Below, piece after piece: positions 1-6,691 of a stretch of DNA of 7,886 bases. This DNA is from Bacteroidota bacterium (GTDB lineage: Bacteria > Bacteroidota > Bacteroidia > Chitinophagales > Chitinophagaceae). Location of the stretch: NCBI GenBank assembly GCA_021824855.1, contig JAKAJX010000144.1:1-7886 (forward strand). Reading direction: 5' to 3'. Numbering within the stretch: the first letter of the stretch is position 1; every line of letters begins with the position of its first letter. The notes under the pieces were generated by a model. That model did not search any database. It had not been told where the DNA came from and saw only the letters and a program-made list of their open reading frames with translations. Both the position numbers and the translations under genes were made by a program.

Positions 1-1530
1 AATATGGAGGGCTATCGGCCTAACAGCCAACAATGGCAAGCATCCGGCTTTGGTAAAATACAATATTCTATCTCAAAAAAATTAAATGCAGGAATAGAAT
101 ATTCCATATTGAGAAATAAAATTCAAATGCCGGGTGGTTTAACCGATAGCTTATTTCATGCTAATCCTACCACTTCTACCAGAACTAGAAATTGGTTAAC
201 ATCTCCATGGAATATTATTACAGCATTTTTAAATTACGGCTCTTCCGAAAATATTTCTATTTCACTTAAAACAACTTACTTGTTTAGTAACCGCTCATTA
301 GTTTGGAGAAATGAAGACGGAGGCCCATCTGCCTTAGATAATATAGACCCTTTAACCAATAATTATGTGCCAAGAGAAGTTGGAATAGAAAACATGAATA
401 GCATTGCGAATGAACTACGAATTTCAAAAAATTATATGATAGGAAATAGTGAAGCTACCTTAGCAAGTGGCATTAGAGTATCGCATGCATGGTTGATACG
501 AAAAGGTGGTGGAGAAGGAACTACAGGTAGCGATTTTAATTTATCAATTACAGGAAATTGGGGATATAATTTACGATTTACAACCACTAACGTTGCCCCA
601 TTTGCTGAAAATATATTTAGAATAGGAAAAAGGTTAACCATTACACCGGGATTAAGGTTTGAATATATTAATAGCACTGTTAATGGATATAAAAATTTCG
701 ACACAACCAAACAATTATCCAATAACGTACAAACTCGTATGATACCGTTGTTTGGTTTAGGAATTGAGTTTAAAACATCACACAACACTAATTTATATGC
801 AAATGTTAGTCAATCTTACCGACCTATTGATTATAGCCAATTAGCCCCATTTGGCGTTGCCGCAAGAATTGATCCTAATTTAAAAGATGCCTCCGGTTTA
901 AATTCGGATATTGGCTATAGAGGAACCATAAAAAACTTTTTAAATTTTGATATTGGCTTATTTTATCTGTTATACAATAACCGAATTGGCGAAAAAGTTG
1001 AAACAGATGCACAAACAGGTATTGCGTATGCCTATAGAACCAATATTGGCAACAGTGTACATAAAGGAATTGAAAGCTATATTGAATTTAATATTTTAAA
1101 ATATTTAAACGAAAAATCGAATTATGGATTAAGCGTTTTCAATTCATTTGCTTATATCAATGCAAAATATACCAGTGGTCAATATAAAGGAAATAGAGTG
1201 GAAGCTGCTACTAATAGCATTAATAGAATAGGAATTATTTTTAACACCAAAACTTTCTCATCAACACTCCAAATAAATCAAATTGGCGATGCATTTGGCG
1301 ATGCCAGTAATGCTGTAATAAGTAGTAACCCAATTGCCGGATATATTCCATCTTATACCGTTGCCGATTTTAGTACTACTTATCGGGTTAAGAATTATGT
1401 ATTAAAAGCGGGCATCAACAATTTAACTAATGCAATGTATTTTACCAGAAGAACAGATGAATATCCGGGTCCTGGAATTATTCCCGCAATAGGCAGAAGC
1501 ATTTATATTGGGCTTACAGCAAAATTTTAA
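1..1530 (+). CDS. TonB-dependent receptor, FecA-like, C-terminal part (5' partial)
   Basis: This is the outer-membrane beta-barrel half of a TonB-dependent receptor, which imports a metal-chelate or other ligand using TonB energy. The reading frame is open to the left edge, so the ATG at position 4 is probably internal. About 509 residues are present, and the signal peptide, TonB box and plug domain must lie upstream. Visible hallmarks are many alternating amphipathic strands, the segment NIGNSVHKGIESYIEF, SGQYKGNRVE, the late-barrel GINNLTNAMYFTRRTDEYPGPGI, and the end GRSIYIGLTAKF. The terminal phenylalanine is the usual barrel-assembly signal. The SGQYKGNRV and NLxNxxYxTRRxDEYPGPGI patterns resemble ferric-citrate receptors (FecA-like), so iron-chelate uptake is the likely role. 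That substrate is inferred, not shown. The gene converges on the CBS-domain gene with only 24 nt between stops and no hairpin terminator seen there. Confidence 0.9.
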   Translation, partial: NMEGYRPNSQQWQASGFGKIQYSISKKLNAGIEYSILRNKIQMPGGLTDSLFHANPTTSTRTRNWLTSPWNIITAFLNYGSSENISISLKTTYLFSNRSLVWRNEDGGPSALDNIDPLTNNYVPREVGIENMNSIANELRISKNYMIGNSEATLASGIRVSHAWLIRKGGGEGTTGSDFNLSITGNWGYNLRFTTTNVAPFAENIFRIGKRLTITPGLRFEYINSTVNGYKNFDTTKQLSNNVQTRMIPLFGLGIEFKTSHNTNLYANVSQSYRPIDYSQLAPFGVAARIDPNLKDASGLNSDIGYRGTIKNFLNFDIGLFYLLYNNRIGEKVETDAQTGIAYAYRTNIGNSVHKGIESYIEFNILKYLNEKSNYGLSVFNSFAYINAKYTSGQYKGNRVEAATNSINRIGIIFNTKTFSSTLQINQIGDAFGDASNAVISSNPIAGYIPSYTVADFSTTYRVKNYVLKAGINNLTNAMYFTRRTDEYPGPGIIPAIGRSIYIGLTAKF

Positions 1531-1554
1531 TGAATAACTGCTATCACAAAAGAG

Positions 1555-1986
1555 TTATGATTGAATATAATTATGCAACTGTTCAATCATTTCTCTTTGC
1601 GAGTGAATAGTTTCCTGAATAACATCGTTAATAGAGATAATTCCGGCTAATTTGTCGTCCGTATCAAAAACAGGCAAATACCTTATATTATTATCACTCA
1701 TAATATGCATACAAGTTTCAATAAAAAAATCAGGTGTTATGCGTGGTAATCCGGTACTCATAATTTCGGTAACAACAGTTTCACTCGATGATTTTCCCAA
1801 TAAAATAACTTTACGTGCATAATCTCTTTCTGTTAATAACCCAAAATATTCTCCCTCTTTTTTTATTACCACAGAACCAATATTTTTTTCGGCCATTAAC
1901 TTAAGTGCATCTAACACAGTGGTGGAATCATTTACAGCAATAACATCACTACCTTTTCTTTGAAGAATATGTGCAACTTTTTTCAT
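1555..1986 (-). CDS. CBS domain-containing protein
   Basis: A 143-residue cytoplasmic protein made almost entirely of two CBS repeats (about residues 12-63 and 76-127), which together form one Bateman module. Such modules usually bind adenine nucleotides (AMP, ATP, SAM or NADH) and act as regulators. Typical features are VLDALKLMAEKNIGSVV, the end of the first repeat GLLTERDYARKVIL, VTEIMSTGLPRITPD between the repeats, and IRYLPVFDTDDKLAGIISINDVI in the second. The C-terminal helix REMIEQLHNYIQS is common in this stand-alone bacterial subfamily. There is no fused catalytic, transport or DNA-binding domain, so the partner is unknown. The ATG at 1986 starts MKKVAHIL and gives the full domain. 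The gene appears monocistronic: it converges with the receptor gene and diverges from the tRNA across about 104 nt. No consensus promoter was recognised for it. Confidence 0.92.
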   Translation of the reverse strand: MKKVAHILQRKGSDVIAVNDSTTVLDALKLMAEKNIGSVVIKKEGEYFGLLTERDYARKVILLGKSSSETVVTEIMSTGLPRITPDFFIETCMHIMSDNNIRYLPVFDTDDKLAGIISINDVIQETIHSQREMIEQLHNYIQS

Positions 1987-2055
1987 AAGTATATTTTTTC
2001 AGTGAAAGAAAATTACAATAAAATTTAAGAAATAATGAGAAAATTGTTTTTATTT

Positions 2056-2086
2056 TTTGGTTGATATAGTTCAAACTGTATTTTTG
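2056..2086 (+). promoter_or_regulatory. Bacteroidota-type promoter of tRNA-Ser
   Basis: TTTG at 2056-2059, a 19-nt spacer, then TATTTTTG at 2079-2086 match the Bacteroidota housekeeping sigma consensus (-33 TTTG, -7 TAnnTTTG) at every defined base. The -7 box ends only four bases before the first tRNA base at 2091. Transcription would therefore start at or within a few bases of the mature 5' end. The element is seen directly; its activity is inferred from the consensus and its placement. Confidence 0.75.
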
Positions 2087-2090
2087 TGGC

Positions 2091-2175
2091 GGAGAGATGG
2101 CAGAGCGGTTTAATGCGGCGGTCTTGAAAACCGTTGACTGTTATAGGTCCGGGGGTTCGAATCCCTCTCTCTCCG
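2091..2175 (+). tRNA. tRNA-Ser (anticodon UGA)
   Basis: A complete class II tRNA. The seven-pair acceptor stem is GGAGAGA (2091-2097) with TCTCTCC (2168-2174), followed by discriminator G2175, as expected for serine tRNAs. The anticodon loop CTTGAAA (2123-2129) is closed by CGGT/ACCG and shows anticodon TGA at 2125-2127, which reads UCA and other UCN codons. A long variable arm (about 2134-2150) is diagnostic of Ser/Leu/Tyr. The T arm has loop TTCGAAT (2156-2162) and stem GGGGG/CCCTC. The 3' CCA is not encoded, since CTA follows the discriminator, so it must be added enzymatically. No clear downstream hairpin terminator is visible. The tRNA converges with the class V aminotransferase gene, 57 nt away. 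Confidence 0.97.
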
Positions 2176-2232
2176 CTAAATTTTGTAGAATAATATAAGA
2201 AATAGTCCTCAAGAAATTATCTATTTAAACTT

Positions 2233-3612
2233 TTACTCGCTGGTTTTTATAAACTCTTTACAAAAGCCTATAAAATACATACAATCTTCATAGTTGCTCA
2301 TTAGTCCCAATGAAATTCGAATAGCACCTCTCATTTTACCTAAAAAGTGAATTTTATCGAATTTGTTATCAGATCGGGAAGAATAAAATACTTCTAACTC
2401 ATCAGATGTAATACAATTGGTAATTTCATCAATTCCCGGATTACAAAAACAACCAATGCGTATAGAAATATTTTTTTGAGTAGCTTTTTGCTCAATTTCT
2501 TCTACCTCAATTTTATTTTCTTCAGCATCAAAAAAATTCATAATTATAGTGGAACCTCTTTTATCGGAATTGGTGGGACCAAATACATGAATTAAATTTT
2601 TACCATTATCATGTTTTAAATTTTGTAACTCTTTCAACAAATAATCAGTTAAACAAAATAATCTTTTTTGAATAGCATCCATTCCCAATTTAGCAATCCA
2701 ATCTAATCCAATTTTAACCGCCGGAATTGATAAATAATTTAAAGTGCCTTCTTCAAATCTTTCTTGATTTTCTACCAAAAAAAATTCGGGCATTGTAACA
2801 GAAGCATACGAAACAGTACCTCCTGCAAACCATGGTTTATCTAATTTCTCGAAAGCTTTTTTTTGAATTAATAATGCCCCAACACCCGTAGGATAACCGA
2901 ATATTTTATAAAACGAAACTGAAACATAATCCGGTTTAACTTCTTGTAAATTTAAACTATTGGTTGGTACAAATGCAGCCGCATCGAGCAAAACATCCCA
3001 TCCATTTTGATGAGCAATTTCAATCCATTTTAAATCATGTTTTACTCCGGAAACATTCGATTGTGCCGGATAAGCAAATAATTTATTGTGCTTAAAATTA
3101 GAAGAAGTAAGTTTCTGTAATAATTTATTTTCATCAATTCGCAAATCATCGAGATAAACAGGACAATAATCGAAACTTGCCCCTTTTCGCTTAGCATATT
3201 CTCTAATACCATTTACAGAATTATGGTTGTCGAATAACAACAATAAATAACTTTTATGATCGAAGGGATATGATTCGCCTACTATTTTTAAAGCTTGGGT
3301 TGCATTAGCGGTAAAAACACAATAATAATCGTCATTGGCCTTAAAAAAATTCAGTACTGCTTTACGTGTTTGTTCAATGTACTCTGTTGAAAGCATTGAA
3401 GTTGGATTGGTAGAATGCGGATTACCGAAAATATGATTTTGTAGAAATGAGAAGTGCTGCTCTATTTGATATTTTGAATATAAATTACCGCCTGTATAAT
3501 CAAAATATATTTGCCCGGTCTCGTCTAATTGAGCATACTGTTCTTTTCGTATTTCATCGAAGTTTGCCACAGCATACGCTGGATATTGCTGCAAAAAAAG
3601 TTCTTTGTTCAT
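2233..3612 (-). CDS. MOCOS-type class V aminotransferase / cysteine desulfurase-like protein
   Basis: A 459-residue PLP enzyme of the class V aminotransferase (NifS/SufS) fold. It resembles the N-terminal domain of eukaryotic molybdenum cofactor sulfurases (MOCOS/ABA3) more than IscS or SufS. Matching motifs are FDYTGG (37-42), FGNPHSTNPTS (62-72), the PLP-stacking His in DNHNSV (H130), Asp in LLDAAAF (D210), the Schiff-base lysine in SFYKIFGYPTGVGALL (K236), WFAGGTVSY, RFEEGTLNYLS and RIGCFCNPG (387-393). C390 aligns with the persulfide cysteine of SufS (RxGHHC). MOCOS proteins normally have a third cysteine shortly after this motif (CFCNPGAC); here the sequence is CFCNPGID. The C-terminal MOSC domain of MOCOS is absent, as the protein ends soon after RISLGLMSNYED. 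Cysteine desulfuration or lyase activity is likely, but the sulfur acceptor is unknown. The gene appears monocistronic: mutS2 upstream has its own terminator. The start at 3612 suits the family's N-terminus. Confidence 0.88.
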   Translation of the reverse strand: MNKELFLQQYPAYAVANFDEIRKEQYAQLDETGQIYFDYTGGNLYSKYQIEQHFSFLQNHIFGNPHSTNPTSMLSTEYIEQTRKAVLNFFKANDDYYCVFTANATQALKIVGESYPFDHKSYLLLLFDNHNSVNGIREYAKRKGASFDYCPVYLDDLRIDENKLLQKLTSSNFKHNKLFAYPAQSNVSGVKHDLKWIEIAHQNGWDVLLDAAAFVPTNSLNLQEVKPDYVSVSFYKIFGYPTGVGALLIQKKAFEKLDKPWFAGGTVSYASVTMPEFFLVENQERFEEGTLNYLSIPAVKIGLDWIAKLGMDAIQKRLFCLTDYLLKELQNLKHDNGKNLIHVFGPTNSDKRGSTIIMNFFDAEENKIEVEEIEQKATQKNISIRIGCFCNPGIDEITNCITSDELEVFYSSRSDNKFDKIHFLGKMRGAIRISLGLMSNYEDCMYFIGFCKEFIKTSE

Positions 3613-3650
3613 ATTGATAACTTAACAATTTCTACATTAAAAATGATGTA

Positions 3651-3679
3651 TAAAGATATTTTAAGTTGATATACTTCAA
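3651..3679 (-). promoter_or_regulatory. Candidate promoter of the MOCOS-type gene
   Basis: On the minus strand, TTG (complement of 3677-3679) is followed after 18 nt by TATCTTTA (complement of 3651-3658). The latter matches TAnnTTTG except at the last base. The predicted start would leave a leader of roughly 30 nt before the ATG at 3612. The match is imperfect, and AT-rich intergenic DNA yields such near matches by chance, so this is only a candidate. Confidence 0.35.
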
Positions 3680-3734
3680 TAAAATTTATACAATTGCCTT
3701 GTTAAAATAGAACTTTTAATTTTGAATGCACACA

Positions 3735-3766
3735 TAAAAAAAGGTTCTGTTATAAAACAGAACCTT
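3735..3766 (-). terminator. Rho-independent terminator of the mutS2 transcript
   Basis: AAGGTTCTGTT (3741-3751) and AACAGAACCTT (3756-3766) form a perfect 11-pair stem around a 4-nt loop. On the minus strand the hairpin runs into a seven-base T tract (complement of 3736-3742), the classic arrangement for termination of leftward transcription. On the plus strand no T tract follows, so it acts in one direction only. It lies about 106 nt past the mutS2 stop and separates that transcript from the MOCOS-type gene. Confidence 0.85.
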
Positions 3767-3788
3767 CAGTTGATTAGTGTAAATGAAA

Positions 3789-3872
3789 TTACGTTTTAAT
3801 TTCAAAAAGTTTGCCAAAACTTATGATAGTAGACAAAGAGGTAGCAAAAAATGTTGCATCGCCATAAAAAAA
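3789..3872 (-). other. Open in-frame stretch after the mutS2 stop codon
   Basis: Directly after the mutS2 TAA, the same frame stays open for 27 codons before TAA at 3789-3791. It reads FFYGDATFFATS followed by LSTIISFGKLFEIKT. No ATG, GTG or other strong start is present in this frame. In a second minus-strand frame a 14-codon ORF starts with ATG at 3865 and ends at 3821. An open run of this length is not rare by chance in such DNA. It could be plain 3' UTR, a decayed gene end or a peptide made by readthrough. I do not claim it is translated. The rest of the 3613-3872 intergenic region holds the terminator and the candidate promoter. Confidence 0.2.
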
Positions 3873-5981
3873 TTAATCTTTTTTCTGTTCAACTTTTTCT
3901 ACAGCCGTTAAATCGGTTATAGTTACATTAATAGGTAACTGTCCTATTTGAACTATTGCTCTTTTGCCTCTAATTTCTATTACTTCGCCTATTTGATAAT
4001 TCTTTTTTAGCTTAACCAAACTACCTATTACAATATTCTGAGCCGTTTCTTTATACGCTAAATCAACCTTTTTGGCCAGCTTATTAATTACCACTTTATC
4101 CTTCTGTTTAAACAATAATTGTTGTAAATGTTTTATTATTTCAGTTTTGTTGTCGTTTTTCCTCCAATCAATTATAATTTGCCTAAGTTTCCGTTCCATA
4201 TCTCTCAAATAAACCAGCTTTTCTTCGGTAATTTTGTTTTGCTCCTTTAATAATTCAATTTGCTGCTTGTGTTTTTCATTTTCTATTACCATTTCCATTT
4301 CTCTTTTCAATTGTTCATTTTCTTTCAAAATTTTTTGAAGAACTCGCTTTTCCTTATCCAATTCTTGCAAATTTTTCTCGGTATTATTCAATAATTTATC
4401 CAGTTTAAAATGACCATCATCTACCAATTTTCTGGCACGTTGAATTAAATGTTGAGGCAATCCAATTCTTTCTGCAATAGAAAATGTATAAGAACTACCC
4501 GGTTTTCCAACAGTTAATTTATAAAGAGGTTGTAAATTTTTTTCGTCGAATGCCATTGCTCCATTTAATATTCCCGGTGTTTTATTAGCCATAATTTTTA
4601 GGTTCAAATAATGCGTTGTTACAACACCAAAAGAATGTTTTTTAGCCAATTCTTCCATTATTACTTCGGCAAATGCACCTCCAAGATTAGGATCGCTGCC
4701 GCTACCCAATTCATCAATAAAGAATAACGTTTTTCCATTGGCCATTTCGATAAAATATTTCATGTGCAATAAATGAGACGAGTAAGTGCTTAAATCGTAC
4801 TCAATGCTTTGTGTATCGCCAATATGAATAAAGAGTTGTTTAAATACGCCCATTTGAGATGTGGGATGAACAGGAATTAATAACCCACTTTGTAACATCA
4901 ATTGGTTTAATCCAATTGTTTTCATGGTAACCGTTTTTCCACCGGCATTTGGTCCACTTATCAATAATATTCTATTGGCATCGGTTAAGGAAAGTGATAC
5001 CGGAATGGTTTTTTTATTTGTTGTTTTATTGTAAATAAATAATAAAGGATGATATGCTTCGATGAGATGGATATATGCTTTATCGGACACTTCGGGTAAA
5101 TTGGCATTCATTTCAATGGCCAATTTAGCTTTAGCTGCAATAAAATCGTATTCGCCGGCAATGCTTAAATACTTTTTCAACAAATCGGAATACAAACTAA
5201 GTTTAGCAGTTAATCCTTTTAAAATTCTTTGCACTTCTCTTCTTTCATCATTTTCTAATTCAAAAACTTCGTTATTCAGTTCAATTGTTTCTTCCGGCTC
5301 AATAAATGCAGTTTTACGGGTATCACTTTCTCCATGTAAAATACCTTTTATTTGACGTTTATGCTCCGAGAAAACAGCTACTACTCTTCTTCCGCCACTA
5401 AAACTTTCTTCAATATCGGCAGAGTAGCCTGCTTTAGACAACTTTTGTAATACCTTTTCAAAAGCTTTTCGCAATTCATTTCTTTTTCTAAATAAGCTTA
5501 ATCGTATTTTTTGCAATTGTTCGCTGGCAGTATCTTTTACATTACCCACTTCATCTAATACAGCATCTATCATTTCAATAATTAACTTTTCAAAATGGGT
5601 ATTGGCAATTACCGCAGTTAAGAAGGGATAGGCCAATCGCTTTTCATTATCGAACCATCTAAAAATATTTCCGATGGATTGTGTAAGTTTTCGAATTTGA
5701 ATGAATTGCTCTCCCGATAAAGTAGCACCTTGAATGGATAATAATTGTAACTCTTTCTGAATGTTTTGATAAAAATCGTTTGGAAAATATTGCGATTGCA
5801 ACAAGAGCAACTTAAACTCGTTGGACTGATTTAGTTCAAGTTGAATATATTCTTTCTTAGTATGAATACGTAAATTTTCTGCCTTTTGTTTGGCATATTC
5901 TGTTTTACTTAATTCTTTCAGCAAAAACTTTACTTTCTCAAATTCTAATTGAAAAGCAGCAGACTCCGGATACAACCGCAT
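3873..5981 (-). CDS. mutS2: MutS2 family ATPase lacking the Smr domain
   Basis: A 702-residue MutS2 protein. Members are reported to suppress recombination in some bacteria and to act on collided ribosomes in Bacillus subtilis; which role applies here is not known. The order is an N-terminal helical core and clamp-like region (about 1-300), then the MutS-type ABC ATPase (about 310-520). The ATPase shows Walker A GPNAGGKT (343-350), Walker B TLFFIDELGSGSDP with D423 and E424, and the switch histidine in TTHYLNLK (H457). A long charged coiled coil follows (about 525-625). The C-terminal KOW-like segment (about 654-692, GSLVKLKKNYQIGEVIEIRGKR) resembles the MutS2 KOW region. The mismatch-recognition domain of MutS1 is absent, as usual in MutS2. 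The C-terminal Smr nuclease domain is also absent: the protein stops at 702 where typical family members run to about 760-800. The start MRLYPESAAFQLEFEKVKF fits the family N-terminus. A near-consensus TATCTTTA (complement of 6006-6013) lies upstream, but without a -33 box. A strong terminator follows. Confidence 0.93.
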   Translation of the reverse strand: MRLYPESAAFQLEFEKVKFLLKELSKTEYAKQKAENLRIHTKKEYIQLELNQSNEFKLLLLQSQYFPNDFYQNIQKELQLLSIQGATLSGEQFIQIRKLTQSIGNIFRWFDNEKRLAYPFLTAVIANTHFEKLIIEMIDAVLDEVGNVKDTASEQLQKIRLSLFRKRNELRKAFEKVLQKLSKAGYSADIEESFSGGRRVVAVFSEHKRQIKGILHGESDTRKTAFIEPEETIELNNEVFELENDERREVQRILKGLTAKLSLYSDLLKKYLSIAGEYDFIAAKAKLAIEMNANLPEVSDKAYIHLIEAYHPLLFIYNKTTNKKTIPVSLSLTDANRILLISGPNAGGKTVTMKTIGLNQLMLQSGLLIPVHPTSQMGVFKQLFIHIGDTQSIEYDLSTYSSHLLHMKYFIEMANGKTLFFIDELGSGSDPNLGGAFAEVIMEELAKKHSFGVVTTHYLNLKIMANKTPGILNGAMAFDEKNLQPLYKLTVGKPGSSYTFSIAERIGLPQHLIQRARKLVDDGHFKLDKLLNNTEKNLQELDKEKRVLQKILKENEQLKREMEMVIENEKHKQQIELLKEQNKITEEKLVYLRDMERKLRQIIIDWRKNDNKTEIIKHLQQLLFKQKDKVVINKLAKKVDLAYKETAQNIVIGSLVKLKKNYQIGEVIEIRGKRAIVQIGQLPINVTITDLTAVEKVEQKKD

Positions 5982-6063
5982 AAAAAATTTCTATGTTTTA
6001 ATTGATAAAGATACTACAAGAAAGATGTTTGCATGAATATAGAAACCAAATAATATTAAGCAC

Positions 6064-6522
6064 TTAAGAGTTTTTGCGATTAAGTGCAGCTATACAATAA
6101 CCAACAAATAATAGTATAAGAATAATATATAACTCCCAAAGAAAATTTACAATTTCCATAAGCGATTTCCATTGTTCATATACAGGAAGTGGAAACTCAT
6201 CGTAACGCCAATTTTTAGAAATCATGGGAAGATTATAATAAACAATAGGCAAAGCTATAATGATGATATAAGATACAATAACATGCAGATTTAGAATCGT
6301 TTGATTTCCTTTATTTAGCTTTCGTAGTAAATAATGAAAAATAAAAGGCACAGAGGTAAACAATCCCAACACAAACGATAATTCTACTGGTGAAAGTATT
6401 AATTCGGTATTAAAAACTACCACTTCAATTTGCTGATTAGGCATTAAAGTTGATAACAAAAAAAGAAACAAAAAAGGGGCAATTAATAATAAATTCTCAA
6501 TTTTGAAATTAGTTTCGCCCAT
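6064..6522 (-). CDS. Hypothetical four-helix integral membrane protein
   Basis: I do not recognise this 152-residue protein. It has four likely transmembrane segments (about residues 10-28, 46-66, 74-96 and 121-146), short loops, and a small polar C-terminal tail (LNRKNS). There is no cleavable signal peptide. Between helices 2 and 3 lies a basic loop RKLNKGNQT. Histidines H63 and H80 sit at or in helices 2 and 3 (FHYLL and LNLHVIVS), a pattern that could suit a haem- or quinone-associated subunit, but this is speculation. A loop of about 25 residues with WRYDEFPLPVYEQW lies before helix 4. The gene is 82 nt upstream of mutS2 on the same strand and could be co-transcribed with it, although a possible mutS2 promoter sits in the gap. 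It diverges from msrA. Hydrophobic periodicity and a full-length ORF support a real gene; no function can be given. Confidence 0.75.
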   Translation of the reverse strand: MGETNFKIENLLLIAPFLFLFLLSTLMPNQQIEVVVFNTELILSPVELSFVLGLFTSVPFIFHYLLRKLNKGNQTILNLHVIVSYIIIIALPIVYYNLPMISKNWRYDEFPLPVYEQWKSLMEIVNFLWELYIILILLFVGYCIAALNRKNS

Positions 6523-6691
6523 TTGTAGTTATATTAAAACAATATTTAAACAATAATCCCTTCCTTCCTCTTATTCATTTACTCACATTCTTTATTTCGA
6601 TTTAACTTTAACAACATGTCTTGTTTTTACTACAATGAATTTACAACCAAATTGGTTTACAATTGTTAGTTTTAAAATTATAATTATTTAT

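Noticed and set aside
432..788. 118-codon minus-strand ORF
   Set aside because: It lies wholly inside the receptor gene on the opposite strand, and its translation shows no recognisable domain. The receptor frame is convincingly coding.
2200..2226. AAATAG...CTATTT inverted repeat between the tRNA and the class V aminotransferase gene
   Set aside because: Only six A/T-rich pairs with a 15-nt loop and no T tract on either strand, so too weak to call a terminator.
3821..3865. 14-codon minus-strand ORF after mutS2
   Set aside because: Very short, no evidence of conservation, and it sits in the mutS2 3' untranslated region. No basis to call a gene.
5062..5355. 97-codon plus-strand ORF
   Set aside because: Antisense to the conserved core of mutS2, with a low-complexity serine/leucine-rich translation of the kind expected from a shadow frame.
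6603..6674. TAACTTTA (6603-6610) and TAGTTTTA (6667-6674) as msrA promoters
   Set aside because: Each lacks the final G of TAnnTTTG and neither has a TTG or TTTG at suitable spacing upstream.
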